From positions 124,001 through 188,000 of the forward strand of contig NZ_CP097332.1 of assembly GCF_023516435.1 (NCBI RefSeq): a stretch of DNA of 64,000 nt. Direction: 5' to 3'. The stretch is from Jatrophihabitans telluris. GTDB lineage: Bacteria > Actinomycetota > Actinomycetes > Mycobacteriales > Jatrophihabitantaceae. The notes under the pieces were generated by a model. It did no database searches. It was not told the DNA's origin and saw nothing but the letters and a program-made list of their open reading frames with translations. The translations under genes and the position numbers were made by a program. Of this stretch, positions 7,433-16,053 are shown piece by piece. Numbering within the stretch: the stretch's first letter is position 1; each line of letters opens with the position of its first letter.

Positions 7433-7669
7433 TTAGCGTGCGGTCGAGGTGTACGGAAGCAGCGCCATCTCGCGGGCGTTCTTCACGGCCTTGGCGATCT
7501 CCCGCTGCTGCTGCGTGCTGACACCGGTCACGCGGCGGGCGCGGATCTTGCCGCGGTCGGAGATGAACTTGCGCAGCAGGGCGGTGTCCTTGTAGTCGAT
7601 CGCCTCGATCTTGGAGGTCTTGAGCGGATTCGACTTCTTCTTGGGCTTACGAATTGGGGGCTTGGGCAT
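7433..7669 (-). CDS. rpsR: 30S ribosomal protein S18
   Basis: Encodes 78 residues. The basic N-terminus [17 protein letters not shown] leads into the S18 core [51 protein letters not shown]18 binds S6 on the platform of the small subunit. It has no cysteines, so it is a zinc-independent S18. Upstream codons in the same frame are non-coding because they overlap the ssb end region; ATG 7669 has GGAGTGC upstream. It lies between ssb and rplI. Confidence 0.96.
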   Translation of the reverse strand: MPKPPIRKPKKKSNPLKTSKIEAIDYKDTALLRKFISDRGKIRARRVTGVSTQQQREIAKAVKNAREMALLPYTSTAR

Positions 7670-7743
7670 TGTGCACTCCTGAAAATGACGGTGATCGCTT
7701 CCGCTCGGTCGCAGCCGGCACCGGCGATCGGACAGAGATTCGT

Positions 7744-8253
7744 TTAGAAGGGGGGCTCGTCGGAGAACCCGCCGGAACCGGCAGCCGGACCCGAGGAGGC
7801 CCACGGGTCGTCGGCGGGGGCAAACCCGCCGCCACCGCCACCGCCACCGGCGTTGTCGGCACCGAAGCCGCCGCCGGAGGACGATCCACGCTGCGTGCGG
7901 TTGACCTTCGCCGTGGCATAGCGCAACGACGGGCCGACCTCGTCGACCTGCATCTCGATCACGGTGCGCTTCTCACCCTCGCGGGTTTCGAACGACCGCT
8001 GCTGCAGACGACCCTGCACGACCACTCGCATGCCGCGCGTCAGCGACTCGGCCACGTTCTCAGCGGCCTGACGCCAGATCGAGCAGCGGAGGAACAGCGC
8101 TTCGCCGTCCTTCCATTCGTTGCTCTGGCGGTCGAAGGTTCGCGGCGTGCTGGCGACCGTGAACGAGGCGACAGCAGCACCGGAGGGGGTGAAGCGCAGC
8201 TCGGGATCGGCCGTCAGGTTGCCCACGACGGTGATGACGGTTTCGCCGGCCAT
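7744..8253 (-). CDS. ssb: Single-stranded DNA-binding protein
   Basis: Encodes 169 residues. The OB fold occupies about residues 1-115 ([25 protein letters not shown]..., [26 protein letters not shown]). A glycine-rich linker follows, and the protein ends in the acidic-hydrophobic tip DEPPF, the docking site for replication and repair partners. The canonical bacterial end is DDDIPF, so this is a variant typical of actinobacteria. It is transcribed with rpsF upstream (9-base gap) and rpsR downstream, as in most actinobacteria. Confidence 0.97.
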   Translation of the reverse strand: MAGETVITVVGNLTADPELRFTPSGAAVASFTVASTPRTFDRQSNEWKDGEALFLRCSIWRQAAENVAESLTRGMRVVVQGRLQQRSFETREGEKRTVIEMQVDEVGPSLRYATAKVNRTQRGSSSGGGFGADNAGGGGGGGGFAPADDPWASSGPAAGSGGFSDEPPF

Positions 8254-8262
8254 GTCAGGGAA

Positions 8263-8553
8263 CTACTTCGCGTTCGGGCGGAGGACCTTGGTCCGCAGCA
8301 CCGACTCGTTGAGGTTCAGCTGACGGTCGAGCTCGATGACCGAGGCGGGCTCGGCGTTGAGATCGATGACGGCGTAGATGCCTTCGGCTTTCTTGTTGAT
8401 CTCGAAGGACAGCCGGCGACGACCCCAGATGTCGACCTTCTCCACGGAGCCGCCATCGTTCTTGATGACGTTGAGGAAGGTTTCCAGGGACGGCGCGATG
8501 GTCCGCTCGTCGAGTTCAGGGTCCAGAATGACCATGACTTCGTAATGGCGCAT
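8263..8553 (-). CDS. rpsF: 30S ribosomal protein S6
   Basis: Encodes 96 residues: [17 protein letters not shown] at the N-terminus, the [32 protein letters not shown] core and the [19 protein letters not shown] end define S6. It pairs with S18 in the small-subunit platform. ATG 8553 is the family start; the frame is open further upstream, but that part has no S6 similarity. It is the first gene of the rpsF-ssb-rpsR-rplI operon, with its promoter presumably in 8554-8792. Confidence 0.96.
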   Translation of the reverse strand: MRHYEVMVILDPELDERTIAPSLETFLNVIKNDGGSVEKVDIWGRRRLSFEINKKAEGIYAVIDLNAEPASVIELDRQLNLNESVLRTKVLRPNAK

Positions 8554-8792
8554 GGGATTAACCCAGCCTCCTGTGGACTTTGCGGCCACGGACTTTCCGT
8601 GGCAGGAGGGTGAAGCTGTTCCACGGACGCGAGCGGCGGACACCGTGGGGGGCCAGTCGATCGGCGCGGGACGGGGAACATCGGTAGCTCCCCGAGACAG
8701 ACAACCTGCTCAGGCTACCGGCTGGCCCGGATCTGACGAAATCGCCCGTCGGTTTGACGTCGCGCTTGCGCCGTAGGCTCGCCGAACGGGCT

Positions 8793-9914
8793 TCAGTGCT
8801 TCACCTTCGCCGGGACGGGCCGGTGCAGCAGATACGTGCGGGCGTACATCGCAGTGGCCGCCGACAGGGCGATCACCGCCAGCACGATCAGCAGGGCCGG
8901 CAGCCCGGTCACGGCCGAGTGGGCGCTGGAGGACGCCAGGTCCACCGCGGAAGGCGCGGGCGATGCGGGCGCCACCTTGCCCCCGGAGGTGGTTGCCGCC
9001 CCCTTCGCCGCCGAGCCGGCGGCATTGACGCCATTGACGCCCGGCGCGTTGAGCGAGTTGTTCAGTCCGGGCGGCACGTAGCTGCCACCGACGCCCGAGC
9101 CGGCGCCGTAGCCCTTGGGCATCGTCTTGTCCGCGACGGTCTGACCGGTGGGCCGGTAGCGCAGGGTCGGACCACCAGTGGTGCCGGAGTGCGAACCGGT
9201 GCCCGTCACGGTGTGGGCCGAACCGGTACCGGGCAGCTTGCCACCCACATTGGGCAGCGTCGGGGTCGTCACACCCGGCACGCCGACGCCGGGCAGCTGC
9301 CCGACGACGGGAGCACTCGGAGAGGCCGACACGCTCGGCAGCTGGACCGCGATGCCACCCGCGGGCGGCGAATCCGCGACCACGACCTTGCCGACGTACT
9401 GGTTGGACGCGTTCAGCGCGACCCCGGCCTGCTTGAGCGCGTTCCCGTCGAGGTTGATGTTCGTGACGGTCGTCCCCAGCAGGCCGACCGTGACCGATTG
9501 CGCCGTCCAGCTGAAGCTGAACGTTCCCTTGGACGGGAAGGCGAACCGGGCCGCGTTGGCGCCGGACCCGGACTTGAGGACGACGTCCTTGTTGGACGAG
9601 GCTCCGAAACCGCCGCCGAAGTGCACCTTGACCTGGTAGCCCGCTACCCCGTTGACCAAACCGCCGAGCAGCCCGTCCAGGCCGAGCTTCTTCAGGCCTG
9701 CGGTCGGTGCCGTGGATGCGGTGAAGTTGACCGCGTCGCCGGGGTGGATGCCGATGACGGAACCGCCGGTCGGGGAATCGGCCGTGACGACGCCGGACAG
9801 GGACAGCTGGGCGTCGACGGTCGAGCTGGCGCCGGCCGACTGGGCGTGCATCACGAGGCCGCCGGAGACGAGCAGGGCCGAGAGCCCGAGACCGACAAGC
9901 CTGCGGACGTTCAT
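8793..9914 (-). CDS. Exported, C-terminally anchored protein of unknown function
   Basis: Encodes 373 residues. The N-terminus has a signal peptide (NVRRLVGLGLSALLVSGGLV, likely cleavage after AGAS). Residues about 35-190 form a strand-rich domain with two similar segments, ADSPTGGSVIGIHPGDAVNF and ADSPPAGGIAVQLP. A Pro/Gly/Ser/Thr-rich region follows to about residue 325, then a membrane segment (GLPALLIVLAVIALSAATAMYA) and a short basic tail (RTYLLHRPVPAKVKH). This is a type I topology: a surface domain on a flexible stalk. There is no LPXTG motif. I recognise no characterised family. It is transcribed alone and divergent from nfo. Confidence 0.65.
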   Translation of the reverse strand: MNVRRLVGLGLSALLVSGGLVMHAQSAGASSTVDAQLSLSGVVTADSPTGGSVIGIHPGDAVNFTASTAPTAGLKKLGLDGLLGGLVNGVAGYQVKVHFGGGFGASSNKDVVLKSGSGANAARFAFPSKGTFSFSWTAQSVTVGLLGTTVTNINLDGNALKQAGVALNASNQYVGKVVVADSPPAGGIAVQLPSVSASPSAPVVGQLPGVGVPGVTTPTLPNVGGKLPGTGSAHTVTGTGSHSGTTGGPTLRYRPTGQTVADKTMPKGYGAGSGVGGSYVPPGLNNSLNAPGVNGVNAAGSAAKGAATTSGGKVAPASPAPSAVDLASSSAHSAVTGLPALLIVLAVIALSAATAMYARTYLLHRPVPAKVKH

Positions 9915-9966
9915 CGAAACCCCTTAAACCAGGCAATGCGGACGGTGGCTGCGGAACAGGCTAACC

Positions 9967-9980
9967 CTACTGATCAGTAG
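9967..9980. promoter_or_regulatory. 14-bp palindrome upstream of the exported-protein gene
   Basis: CTACTGATCAGTAG is a perfect palindrome 53 bases before the ATG of the exported protein. Its size and symmetry suit a dimeric repressor such as a TetR-type protein. No such regulator gene is adjacent. Confidence 0.45.
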
Positions 9981-10058
9981 TCAGCAACAACAGTCTTCCG
10001 CCGACGGATTCCAGCGACTGTTCCTCGACCACGCAGAGATCAACGATCCGCCGCCCCC

Positions 10059-10136
10059 GAGGTGACGGCCCGAGGTGACGGCCAGAGGTGACGGCCAGAG
10101 GTGACGGCCAGAGGTGACGGCCAGAAGTGACGGCCG
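10059..10136. repeat. Six tandem copies of a 13-bp repeat upstream of nfo
   Basis: The unit GAGGTGACGGCCA begins at 10059, 10072, 10085, 10098, 10111 and 10124. The middle copies are identical, and the first and last differ by one or two bases. The array ends 31 bases before the nfo start and each unit contains an AGGTGA, like a ribosome-binding site. Copy number is likely variable between strains. Confidence 0.9.
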
Positions 10137-10167
10137 GCTGTCGGTGGGCGGTCGTAAGGTGACGATC

Positions 10168-10968
10168 ATGTCCGACACCGCCCCCGTCCAGCGCGCCATC
10201 GGGGCGCACGTCGACTCGACCGACCCGCTCGCCGCCGGCCACGCCGTCGACGCAGCCGCGATTCAGTTCTTCCTAGCTGATCCGCAGGGCTGGAAGGCCC
10301 CGAAGGAACACCCGCACGCCGATGCCATCAAGGCGGCGATCAAGGACGACGCCGTCACGGTGTACGTCCACTCGCCCTACGTCCTGAACCTCGCCACCAC
10401 GAACAACCGCATTCGGATCCCGAGCCGCAAGCTGCTGGGCCAGCACGCGGCGGCCGCGGCCGAGATCGGCGCCAAGGGCTTGATCGTGCACGGGGGGCAC
10501 GTAACGAACACCGACGACCCGGCCACCGGCATCGACAATTGGCGAAAGGTCTTCGCCTACGCGGCCGACAGCGGCGGTTTTCCACTTCCCATCCTGATCG
10601 AGAACACCGCCGGCGGCACCCACGCCATGGCTCGGCACCTCGATCGCATCGCTCAGCTCTGGGACGCCATCGGCGAGTACCAACCCGGTTTCTGCCTCGA
10701 CACCTGCCACGCCCACGCCGGTGGAGAAGACCTGGACGGAATCGTGGACCGCGTGCTGGCCATCACCGGCCGAATCGACCTCGTGCACGCCAACGACAGC
10801 CGGGACACCTTCGACTCCGGCGCCGACCGGCACACCAACTTCGGCACCGGCTTCATCGCGCCCGAGGCGATCGCCGCCGTCGCGAAGCAGGCCGGCAGCG
10901 ATGTCATCGTCGAGACGCCCGCCGACGGTCAGGCCGAGGACATCACGTTCCTGCGGGCCAACACCTGA
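10168..10968 (+). CDS. nfo: Deoxyribonuclease IV (AP endonuclease, Nfo family)
   Basis: Encodes 266 residues of the endonuclease IV TIM barrel, which cleaves DNA at abasic sites. The metal-binding motifs appear in order: IGAHV, YVHSPY, IVHGGH, LIENTAGG, CLDTCHAHAGG, LVHANDSRD, DRHTNFG and IVETPAD, which supplies the three-zinc cluster ligands. The start is set at ATG 10168, which has AAGGTGA five bases upstream and matches the family N-terminus. The frame is open upstream through the 13-bp repeats, but that part is repeat-derived. It converges on proS. Confidence 0.93.
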   Translation: MSDTAPVQRAIGAHVDSTDPLAAGHAVDAAAIQFFLADPQGWKAPKEHPHADAIKAAIKDDAVTVYVHSPYVLNLATTNNRIRIPSRKLLGQHAAAAAEIGAKGLIVHGGHVTNTDDPATGIDNWRKVFAYAADSGGFPLPILIENTAGGTHAMARHLDRIAQLWDAIGEYQPGFCLDTCHAHAGGEDLDGIVDRVLAITGRIDLVHANDSRDTFDSGADRHTNFGTGFIAPEAIAAVAKQAGSDVIVETPADGQAEDITFLRANT

Positions 10969-10992
10969 GTGGGGCGCTCGGGCCGTCCGCCG

Positions 10993-12759
10993 CTAGCCGG
11001 TGGCGCGGACCAGGGCCAGTAGTTCCTCCGCAGCCGAGGCGACCGGTACCTCACGGCGTTCGTCGGTGGCCCGGTCCTTGATCTCGACGGTGCCGCCGGC
11101 CAGTCCTCGTCCCACGATCACGATCGTCGGGACGCCGATGAGTTCGGAATCCTTGAACTTCACGCCCGGAGACACGCCACGGCGGTCGTCGTAGAGCACC
11201 CGGACACCGGCCTCCTCCAGCGAGGAAACCAGCGCCTGCGAGGCTTCGAACACCGCTTCGTCCTTGCCGGTGGCCACCACGTGCACGTCGGCCGGCGCGA
11301 CGATCCGCGGCCACGACAGGCCCTTGTCGTCCAACGTCTGCTCGGCGAGTGCTGCCACCGCCCGGGTCACCCCGACCCCGTAGGACCCCATCGTCACCGT
11401 CGCCGGCTTGCCGTCCGGACCGAGCGCGGTCAGACCGAAAGTCTCGGCGTACTTGCGTCCGAGCTGGAAGACGTGGCCCAGCTCGATGCCGCGGGCGATC
11501 TCCAGCCGGGCCCCGCACACCGAGCACCGGTCCCCGTCGCGGATCTCGACCGCGCCGATCTCGCCGTCGGCCTCGAAGTCCCGGCCACGCACCACGAAGG
11601 CGGCGTGCTTGTCCGCCTCGTTCGCACCGGTGACCCAGGCCGAACCGGGAACCACCAGCGGGTCGACCAGAAACCGGACCTTGGTCGCGGAGGATTCGCC
11701 CAGGATCTGCGGGCCGATGTAGCCCTTGACCAGCGCGGGCACCGCCGCGAGATCGTCCGGGCCGGCCTGCTCGACCTCGACCGGTTCGAGCTGCCCGGCC
11801 AGCCGCTTGAGGTCGACCTCCCGGTCACCGGGAACGCCGACGACGAGCAGCGACCACGCCTTCTCGCCCGGCGCCCGGGTCCGCAGCACCACGTTCTTCA
11901 AGGTGTCCGCGGCGCCGAACTCGCGGCCGACATCAAGGGTGTTGAGCCGGTCCACCAGCGTGTCGATGGTGGGCGTGTCCGGGGTGTCCAGGACCACCGA
12001 TGCGGGCTGGGCGGACGGATCCTGGGCGGGTGGCGAGGCGATCACGACGGCCTCGGTGTTGGCCGCGTAGTCGCAGTTGGTGCACTGGACGAACGTGTCC
12101 TCACCGGAGGGGGTGGGGGCCAGGAACTCCTCCGACGCCGACCCGCCCATCGCACCGGACACCGCGAACACGATGCGATAGTCGAACCCGAGGCGGGAGA
12201 AGATCCGCTCGTAGGCGTCGCGGTGCGCCTGGTAGGACGCCGCGAGGCCCTCGTCGGTCAGGTCGAAGGAGTAGGAGTCCTTCATGATGAACTCGCGGCC
12301 GCGCAGGATGCCGGCCCGGGGCCGCGCCTCGTCGCGGTACTTCGTCTGGATCTGGAACAGCGACAGCGGATAGTCCTTGTACGACGAAAGCTCGCCCTTG
12401 ACGAGCAGCGTGAACAGCTCCTCGTGCGTGGGGGCGAGCAGGTAGTCGTTCGTCTTGCGGTCCTGCAACCGGAACAGCCCGTCGCCGTAGGCCTCCCATC
12501 GCCCCGACGCTTCGAAGACCTCACGCGGGATCAGCGCGGGGAAGTGGACTTCCTGGGCACCGATGCCCACCATCTCCTCGCGCACGACCTTCTCGACGTT
12601 GCGCAGCACCTCCAGGCCCAGCGGCAGCCAGCTGTAAATGCCGGGTGCCACCCGCCGGACGTAACCGGCGCGCACCAGTAGCTTGTGGCTCGGGACCTCG
12701 GCGTCGGCCGGATCGTCGCGCAGGGTGCGCAGGAACAACGTCGACATCCGCAAAGCCAC
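10993..12759 (-). CDS. proS: Prolyl-tRNA synthetase, bacterial type
   Basis: Encodes 588 residues and charges tRNA-Pro. It is a class II synthetase: motif 1 region [24 protein letters not shown], motif 2 [27 protein letters not shown], and motif 3 [17 protein letters not shown]. The large insertion between motifs 2 and 3 (YbaK-type editing domain, about residues 230-390) marks the bacterial form. The C-terminal anticodon domain ends VHVVATGKD...[29 protein letters not shown] 12759 has GAGGAG eight bases upstream; ATG 12747 is an alternative. Confidence 0.96.
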   Translation of the reverse strand: MALRMSTLFLRTLRDDPADAEVPSHKLLVRAGYVRRVAPGIYSWLPLGLEVLRNVEKVVREEMVGIGAQEVHFPALIPREVFEASGRWEAYGDGLFRLQDRKTNDYLLAPTHEELFTLLVKGELSSYKDYPLSLFQIQTKYRDEARPRAGILRGREFIMKDSYSFDLTDEGLAASYQAHRDAYERIFSRLGFDYRIVFAVSGAMGGSASEEFLAPTPSGEDTFVQCTNCDYAANTEAVVIASPPAQDPSAQPASVVLDTPDTPTIDTLVDRLNTLDVGREFGAADTLKNVVLRTRAPGEKAWSLLVVGVPGDREVDLKRLAGQLEPVEVEQAGPDDLAAVPALVKGYIGPQILGESSATKVRFLVDPLVVPGSAWVTGANEADKHAAFVVRGRDFEADGEIGAVEIRDGDRCSVCGARLEIARGIELGHVFQLGRKYAETFGLTALGPDGKPATVTMGSYGVGVTRAVAALAEQTLDDKGLSWPRIVAPADVHVVATGKDEAVFEASQALVSSLEEAGVRVLYDDRRGVSPGVKFKDSELIGVPTIVIVGRGLAGGTVEIKDRATDERREVPVASAAEELLALVRATG

Positions 12760-12893
12760 GGCGAGGACTCCTCATCAGCATTGGTGGGCAACCGGCGAAC
12801 GGCTACGCCGCGAATGCCCAACCCGAGAGCTTAGTTGAGCTGCCCGCGGCGATTTCCGATCGGCTCAGCCGGGCCGGACCGCGGCCGATCGGC

Positions 12894-14504
12894 TCAGCCG
12901 GCCCGCACCGGCGAGGCGTCGCGCACGAAGTTGGCCAGATCCTCCGACTGCTGCAGCCGCGACGGTTCGTGGACGTACATCATGTGGCCGGCCGGGTAGT
13001 AAGCGGTCGAGATGTTGCCGCGCAGCTCAGCGGGGATCGGTAGGTGGGCCAGTACGTGCTCGGCTGCGAAATAGGGCGTCGCCCCGTCGTGATAGCCGAA
13101 GGCGACGTGCACCTTCAGGTGCGGGTTGGCCCGCATGGCCCGTGCCAGGCGGCGGGAGACGTTGACCGCCTCGCCCTCGAACTCCTTGTAGGACCAGGGC
13201 TGGACCTTGGGCGAGATCAGCTCGTAGGGCAGGTCGTTGGCATATCCGAGTTCGTCCCGGACGTAGTGGTTGAGCCCGGCCGAGTAGGGCCCGGCAATCG
13301 CGTCGTAGCTGGGATCCTCGTCGAAGCGATCCGCGACCCCGTCATGGAGCCAGCCGGCGAACCGTCCGTCCAGGCGCCCGACCGTGCGGCCGGATGCGCG
13401 CAGCAGCTCGGTGTAGAAGCGCACGTGCTCCAGGCGCAGGTCCGAGCGCAGCACGTAGTCGGCCGTGAGCCCGGTGAGCGAGGCCACACGTGCGGCCGCC
13501 TCCTGGCGCTCGGCCTCGGACAGCCGGTTGCCCCGCGACAGCACGTAGGGGTAGTCACGGGAGGCGTATTCCTCGGCGTCCCGCAGCACGCTCCGCAGCG
13601 ATTTCCGGCCGTGTTTGCCGTGGTAGTGGGCGATGGCGGCAAAGGTCGGCAGGAAGAGGATCGAAGGCCAGTCGTTGCCGACCTGGGGACGAATCGTGCC
13701 CATGTCCAGCACGGAGGAGATGAGCATGATCCCGTTGCAGTACAGGCCGAACTTCTCCTGCAGGTGATGGGCCAGGGCCGCTGCCCGCAGTGTGCCGTAG
13801 GACTCGCCCGCGAGGAACTTCGGTGACATCCAGCGATCGTTGCGCGAGGTCCACAACCGGATCAGCTCACCGACGGCGTCCAGATCTCGGGCGTAGCCGT
13901 GGTACTCGTCCGCCTTCTCACCGTTGGCCATCCGCGAGTACCCGGTGCTGACCGGGTCGATGAACACGATGTCGGACACGCTCAGCAACGACTCGGCGTT
14001 GTCGGCCAGTGCGTAGGGCGGGGGCAGCAGCTCGGCGGCGTCGCCCATGACGATGCGCCGCGGCCCGAACAGCCCGAGGTGCAACCACACCGACGACGAG
14101 CCGGGACCACCGTTGAAAGCGAACGTGATCGGGCGACGCGACTTCTCCGCACCATCGAGGGTGTAGGACGTCACGAACATCTCCGCCTTGGGCACCAGGC
14201 CGTCGAAGCGGCCGTCGGTGATCTTCTCCTCGCGGAGCACGACCCGACCCGCGGTCGCCGTGTACGCCAGGGACTTCCGGCCGATCTTGAGCGTGTGGTG
14301 CGTCGTGACGAGATCGTCCACGGGCGGCGGCGCGGCCGATGAAGCCAGCGGTGAAGCGGGCGGTGAAGCAGGCGGCGAATCGGGCGGCGAATCGGGCCGT
14401 CCCGCGCTGGCCTGTGAGTCCGGTCTGGCGTCGGAAGGGGCGTCGGCACCGAGGCCGGCGCTCGCTGTGGGGCTTGCGGTGGGCTCGGCTTCGGGGGTGC
14501 TCAC
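12894..14504 (-). CDS. S10 family serine carboxypeptidase-like protein
   Basis: Encodes 536 residues. The oxyanion/substrate region FNGGPGSSSVWLHLGLFGPRR, the nucleophile motif AGESYGTLRAAALAHHL, the aspartate segment HVAFGYHDGATPYFA and the histidine segment YYPAGHMMYVHEPSR give a full Ser-Asp-His triad of an S10 peptidase. The first 75 residues are low-complexity (Pro/Ala/Ser) with a local 12-base repeat and show no signal peptide, so it may be cytosolic. Its start overlaps the stop of the upstream GT-C gene by four bases (ATGA), so it belongs to the ponA-GT operon. The substrate is unknown. Confidence 0.88.
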   Translation of the reverse strand: MSTPEAEPTASPTASAGLGADAPSDARPDSQASAGRPDSPPDSPPASPPASPLASSAAPPPVDDLVTTHHTLKIGRKSLAYTATAGRVVLREEKITDGRFDGLVPKAEMFVTSYTLDGAEKSRRPITFAFNGGPGSSSVWLHLGLFGPRRIVMGDAAELLPPPYALADNAESLLSVSDIVFIDPVSTGYSRMANGEKADEYHGYARDLDAVGELIRLWTSRNDRWMSPKFLAGESYGTLRAAALAHHLQEKFGLYCNGIMLISSVLDMGTIRPQVGNDWPSILFLPTFAAIAHYHGKHGRKSLRSVLRDAEEYASRDYPYVLSRGNRLSEAERQEAAARVASLTGLTADYVLRSDLRLEHVRFYTELLRASGRTVGRLDGRFAGWLHDGVADRFDEDPSYDAIAGPYSAGLNHYVRDELGYANDLPYELISPKVQPWSYKEFEGEAVNVSRRLARAMRANPHLKVHVAFGYHDGATPYFAAEHVLAHLPIPAELRGNISTAYYPAGHMMYVHEPSRLQQSEDLANFVRDASPVRAG

Positions 14505-15961
14505 TCGGCCGAGGGTAGCGAAGCGGGCAGCTCCAGGCGCGTCGGCGCTCGGCCCAGCACCCGGTCATCGTCGGCCGGCAGGTCAGCGAAGACCCCGGCA
14601 CCGGGATCGGGTTCCTCCCGCGAGCGCACGATGTCCAGCTCCGGATGCCTGATCTCCACGACCACCAGCACCACGAGCGCCAGCAGAACCGCGTCGCGCA
14701 CGAGCAGGATCGACGTCAGGCCCTCGTAGGTCATCGCGTGGTTGGGGTCGGCCCCGGACACCAGCCAGAGCAGAGTCGCGATCCAGACCGCGATCTCGCA
14801 GACCTGCCAGATGATGGCCAGGCGCCAGCGGGGACGGGCCAGGGCCAGCAAGGGCACCAGCCAGACCGAGTACTGCGGGCTCCACACCTTCGTGGTGAGC
14901 AGGAACGCGGCGACGACGAGGAAGCAGAGCTGGGCCAGGCGCGGGCGGGACGGCGCACTCAACGCGATCAGGCTGATGATCACCAGCGCGCTGAGCAGCA
15001 GGGCGGCCACGGCCGCGCCGGGCGGAACCCAACCGCCACTGGACGGGGTGGAGAAGTGCGATGGGAAATAGTGGTTGAGCATGGCCCAGAACGTGCTGGC
15101 CTCGGCCGGACGGGAGGCCGAGAAGGTGTAGAACTCCTTCCACCCGGTGGTCCACGCCAGAGCGACCGGCACATTCACCGCGAGCCAGACCGCCAACGCG
15201 GACGCGCCCGTCCACACCACCGGCCGCCAGGACCGGGTCCGGAACGCCAGCAGTGCCAGCGGTACGAGCAACAGCGCCGGATACAGCTTGGCCGCCGTCC
15301 CGAGGCCGATCATCACGCCGGCGGCGATCGGCCGGCCACGGGCCCACGCCCACAGCGCCGCAGACGCGAAGGCCATGGCGATCAGGTCCCAGTTGGAGAA
15401 GGCGTGGAAGATCAACAGGGGGCTGGCCGCGAAGAGCGCGACGTCCCATTGCCGGCGCCGACCGGCCGCGCCGGCGGTGGCGGCCACAGCCAGCAGGCCA
15501 CAGACGGCCAGCATCAAGCAGGTGACGACGCCGAAGACGATGCCTTCGTCCTTGCCCGGCAACGACGAGCTCTCGGCGAGGGCGTGCCAGCCCCGGGTCA
15601 GTTCGGCCGAGACCCACATGAATCCGCCCGTGACGACGGGGTACTCCACGGCGTGATCGCGATACGGGACCGCCCCGTCGGCGAGCCCTTCGGCCGACCA
15701 GAGCGGGATGACGTCCGAATAGCAGGCGCGGGTGTATTGCGAGTTGGCCACCCATTGCCCGTTGGCACACGGAGACTTCTGTACGTACGCCAACGTCAGG
15801 GTGACCGCGGCCAGGGCGAGCAAAACCTTGATGGTCGTCCACCAGCCACCCGAGGTCCTGGCGTAGCGACCTACCGGCCCACCGATCGCTCCGGCGGCTC
15901 GCTCGATCGTCGGATCCGTGCGGGACGGCGGGATCACCGGCGTGACAAGGGGTACTGCCAT
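14501..15961 (-). CDS. GT87-like (DUF2029) membrane glycosyltransferase
   Basis: Encodes 486 residues with roughly ten membrane segments. After the first segment (TTIKVLLALAAVTLTLAYV), an external loop carries YTRACYSDVIPLWSAEGLADGAVPYRDHAVEYPVVTGGFMW, with the acidic residues that GT-C polyprenyl-phosphate-mannose transferases use. The family includes mycobacterial mannosyltransferases of lipomannan biosynthesis, and an orthologue sits beside ponA1 in M. tuberculosis. The donor and acceptor here are inferred only by family. The cytosolic tail is short and acidic. It lies 92 bases after the PBP gene and overlaps the S10 peptidase. Confidence 0.85.
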   Translation of the reverse strand: MAVPLVTPVIPPSRTDPTIERAAGAIGGPVGRYARTSGGWWTTIKVLLALAAVTLTLAYVQKSPCANGQWVANSQYTRACYSDVIPLWSAEGLADGAVPYRDHAVEYPVVTGGFMWVSAELTRGWHALAESSSLPGKDEGIVFGVVTCLMLAVCGLLAVAATAGAAGRRRQWDVALFAASPLLIFHAFSNWDLIAMAFASAALWAWARGRPIAAGVMIGLGTAAKLYPALLLVPLALLAFRTRSWRPVVWTGASALAVWLAVNVPVALAWTTGWKEFYTFSASRPAEASTFWAMLNHYFPSHFSTPSSGGWVPPGAAVAALLLSALVIISLIALSAPSRPRLAQLCFLVVAAFLLTTKVWSPQYSVWLVPLLALARPRWRLAIIWQVCEIAVWIATLLWLVSGADPNHAMTYEGLTSILLVRDAVLLALVVLVVVEIRHPELDIVRSREEPDPGAGVFADLPADDDRVLGRAPTRLELPASLPSAE

Positions 15962-16053
15962 GCGAGCACCCTAACGTCCACCGCCGGCGCAGCTTCGACC
16001 CCGAGCGGCGACGCGAACGGCTCGACCCCCGCCACCGGCCCGACGCCCGCCGC

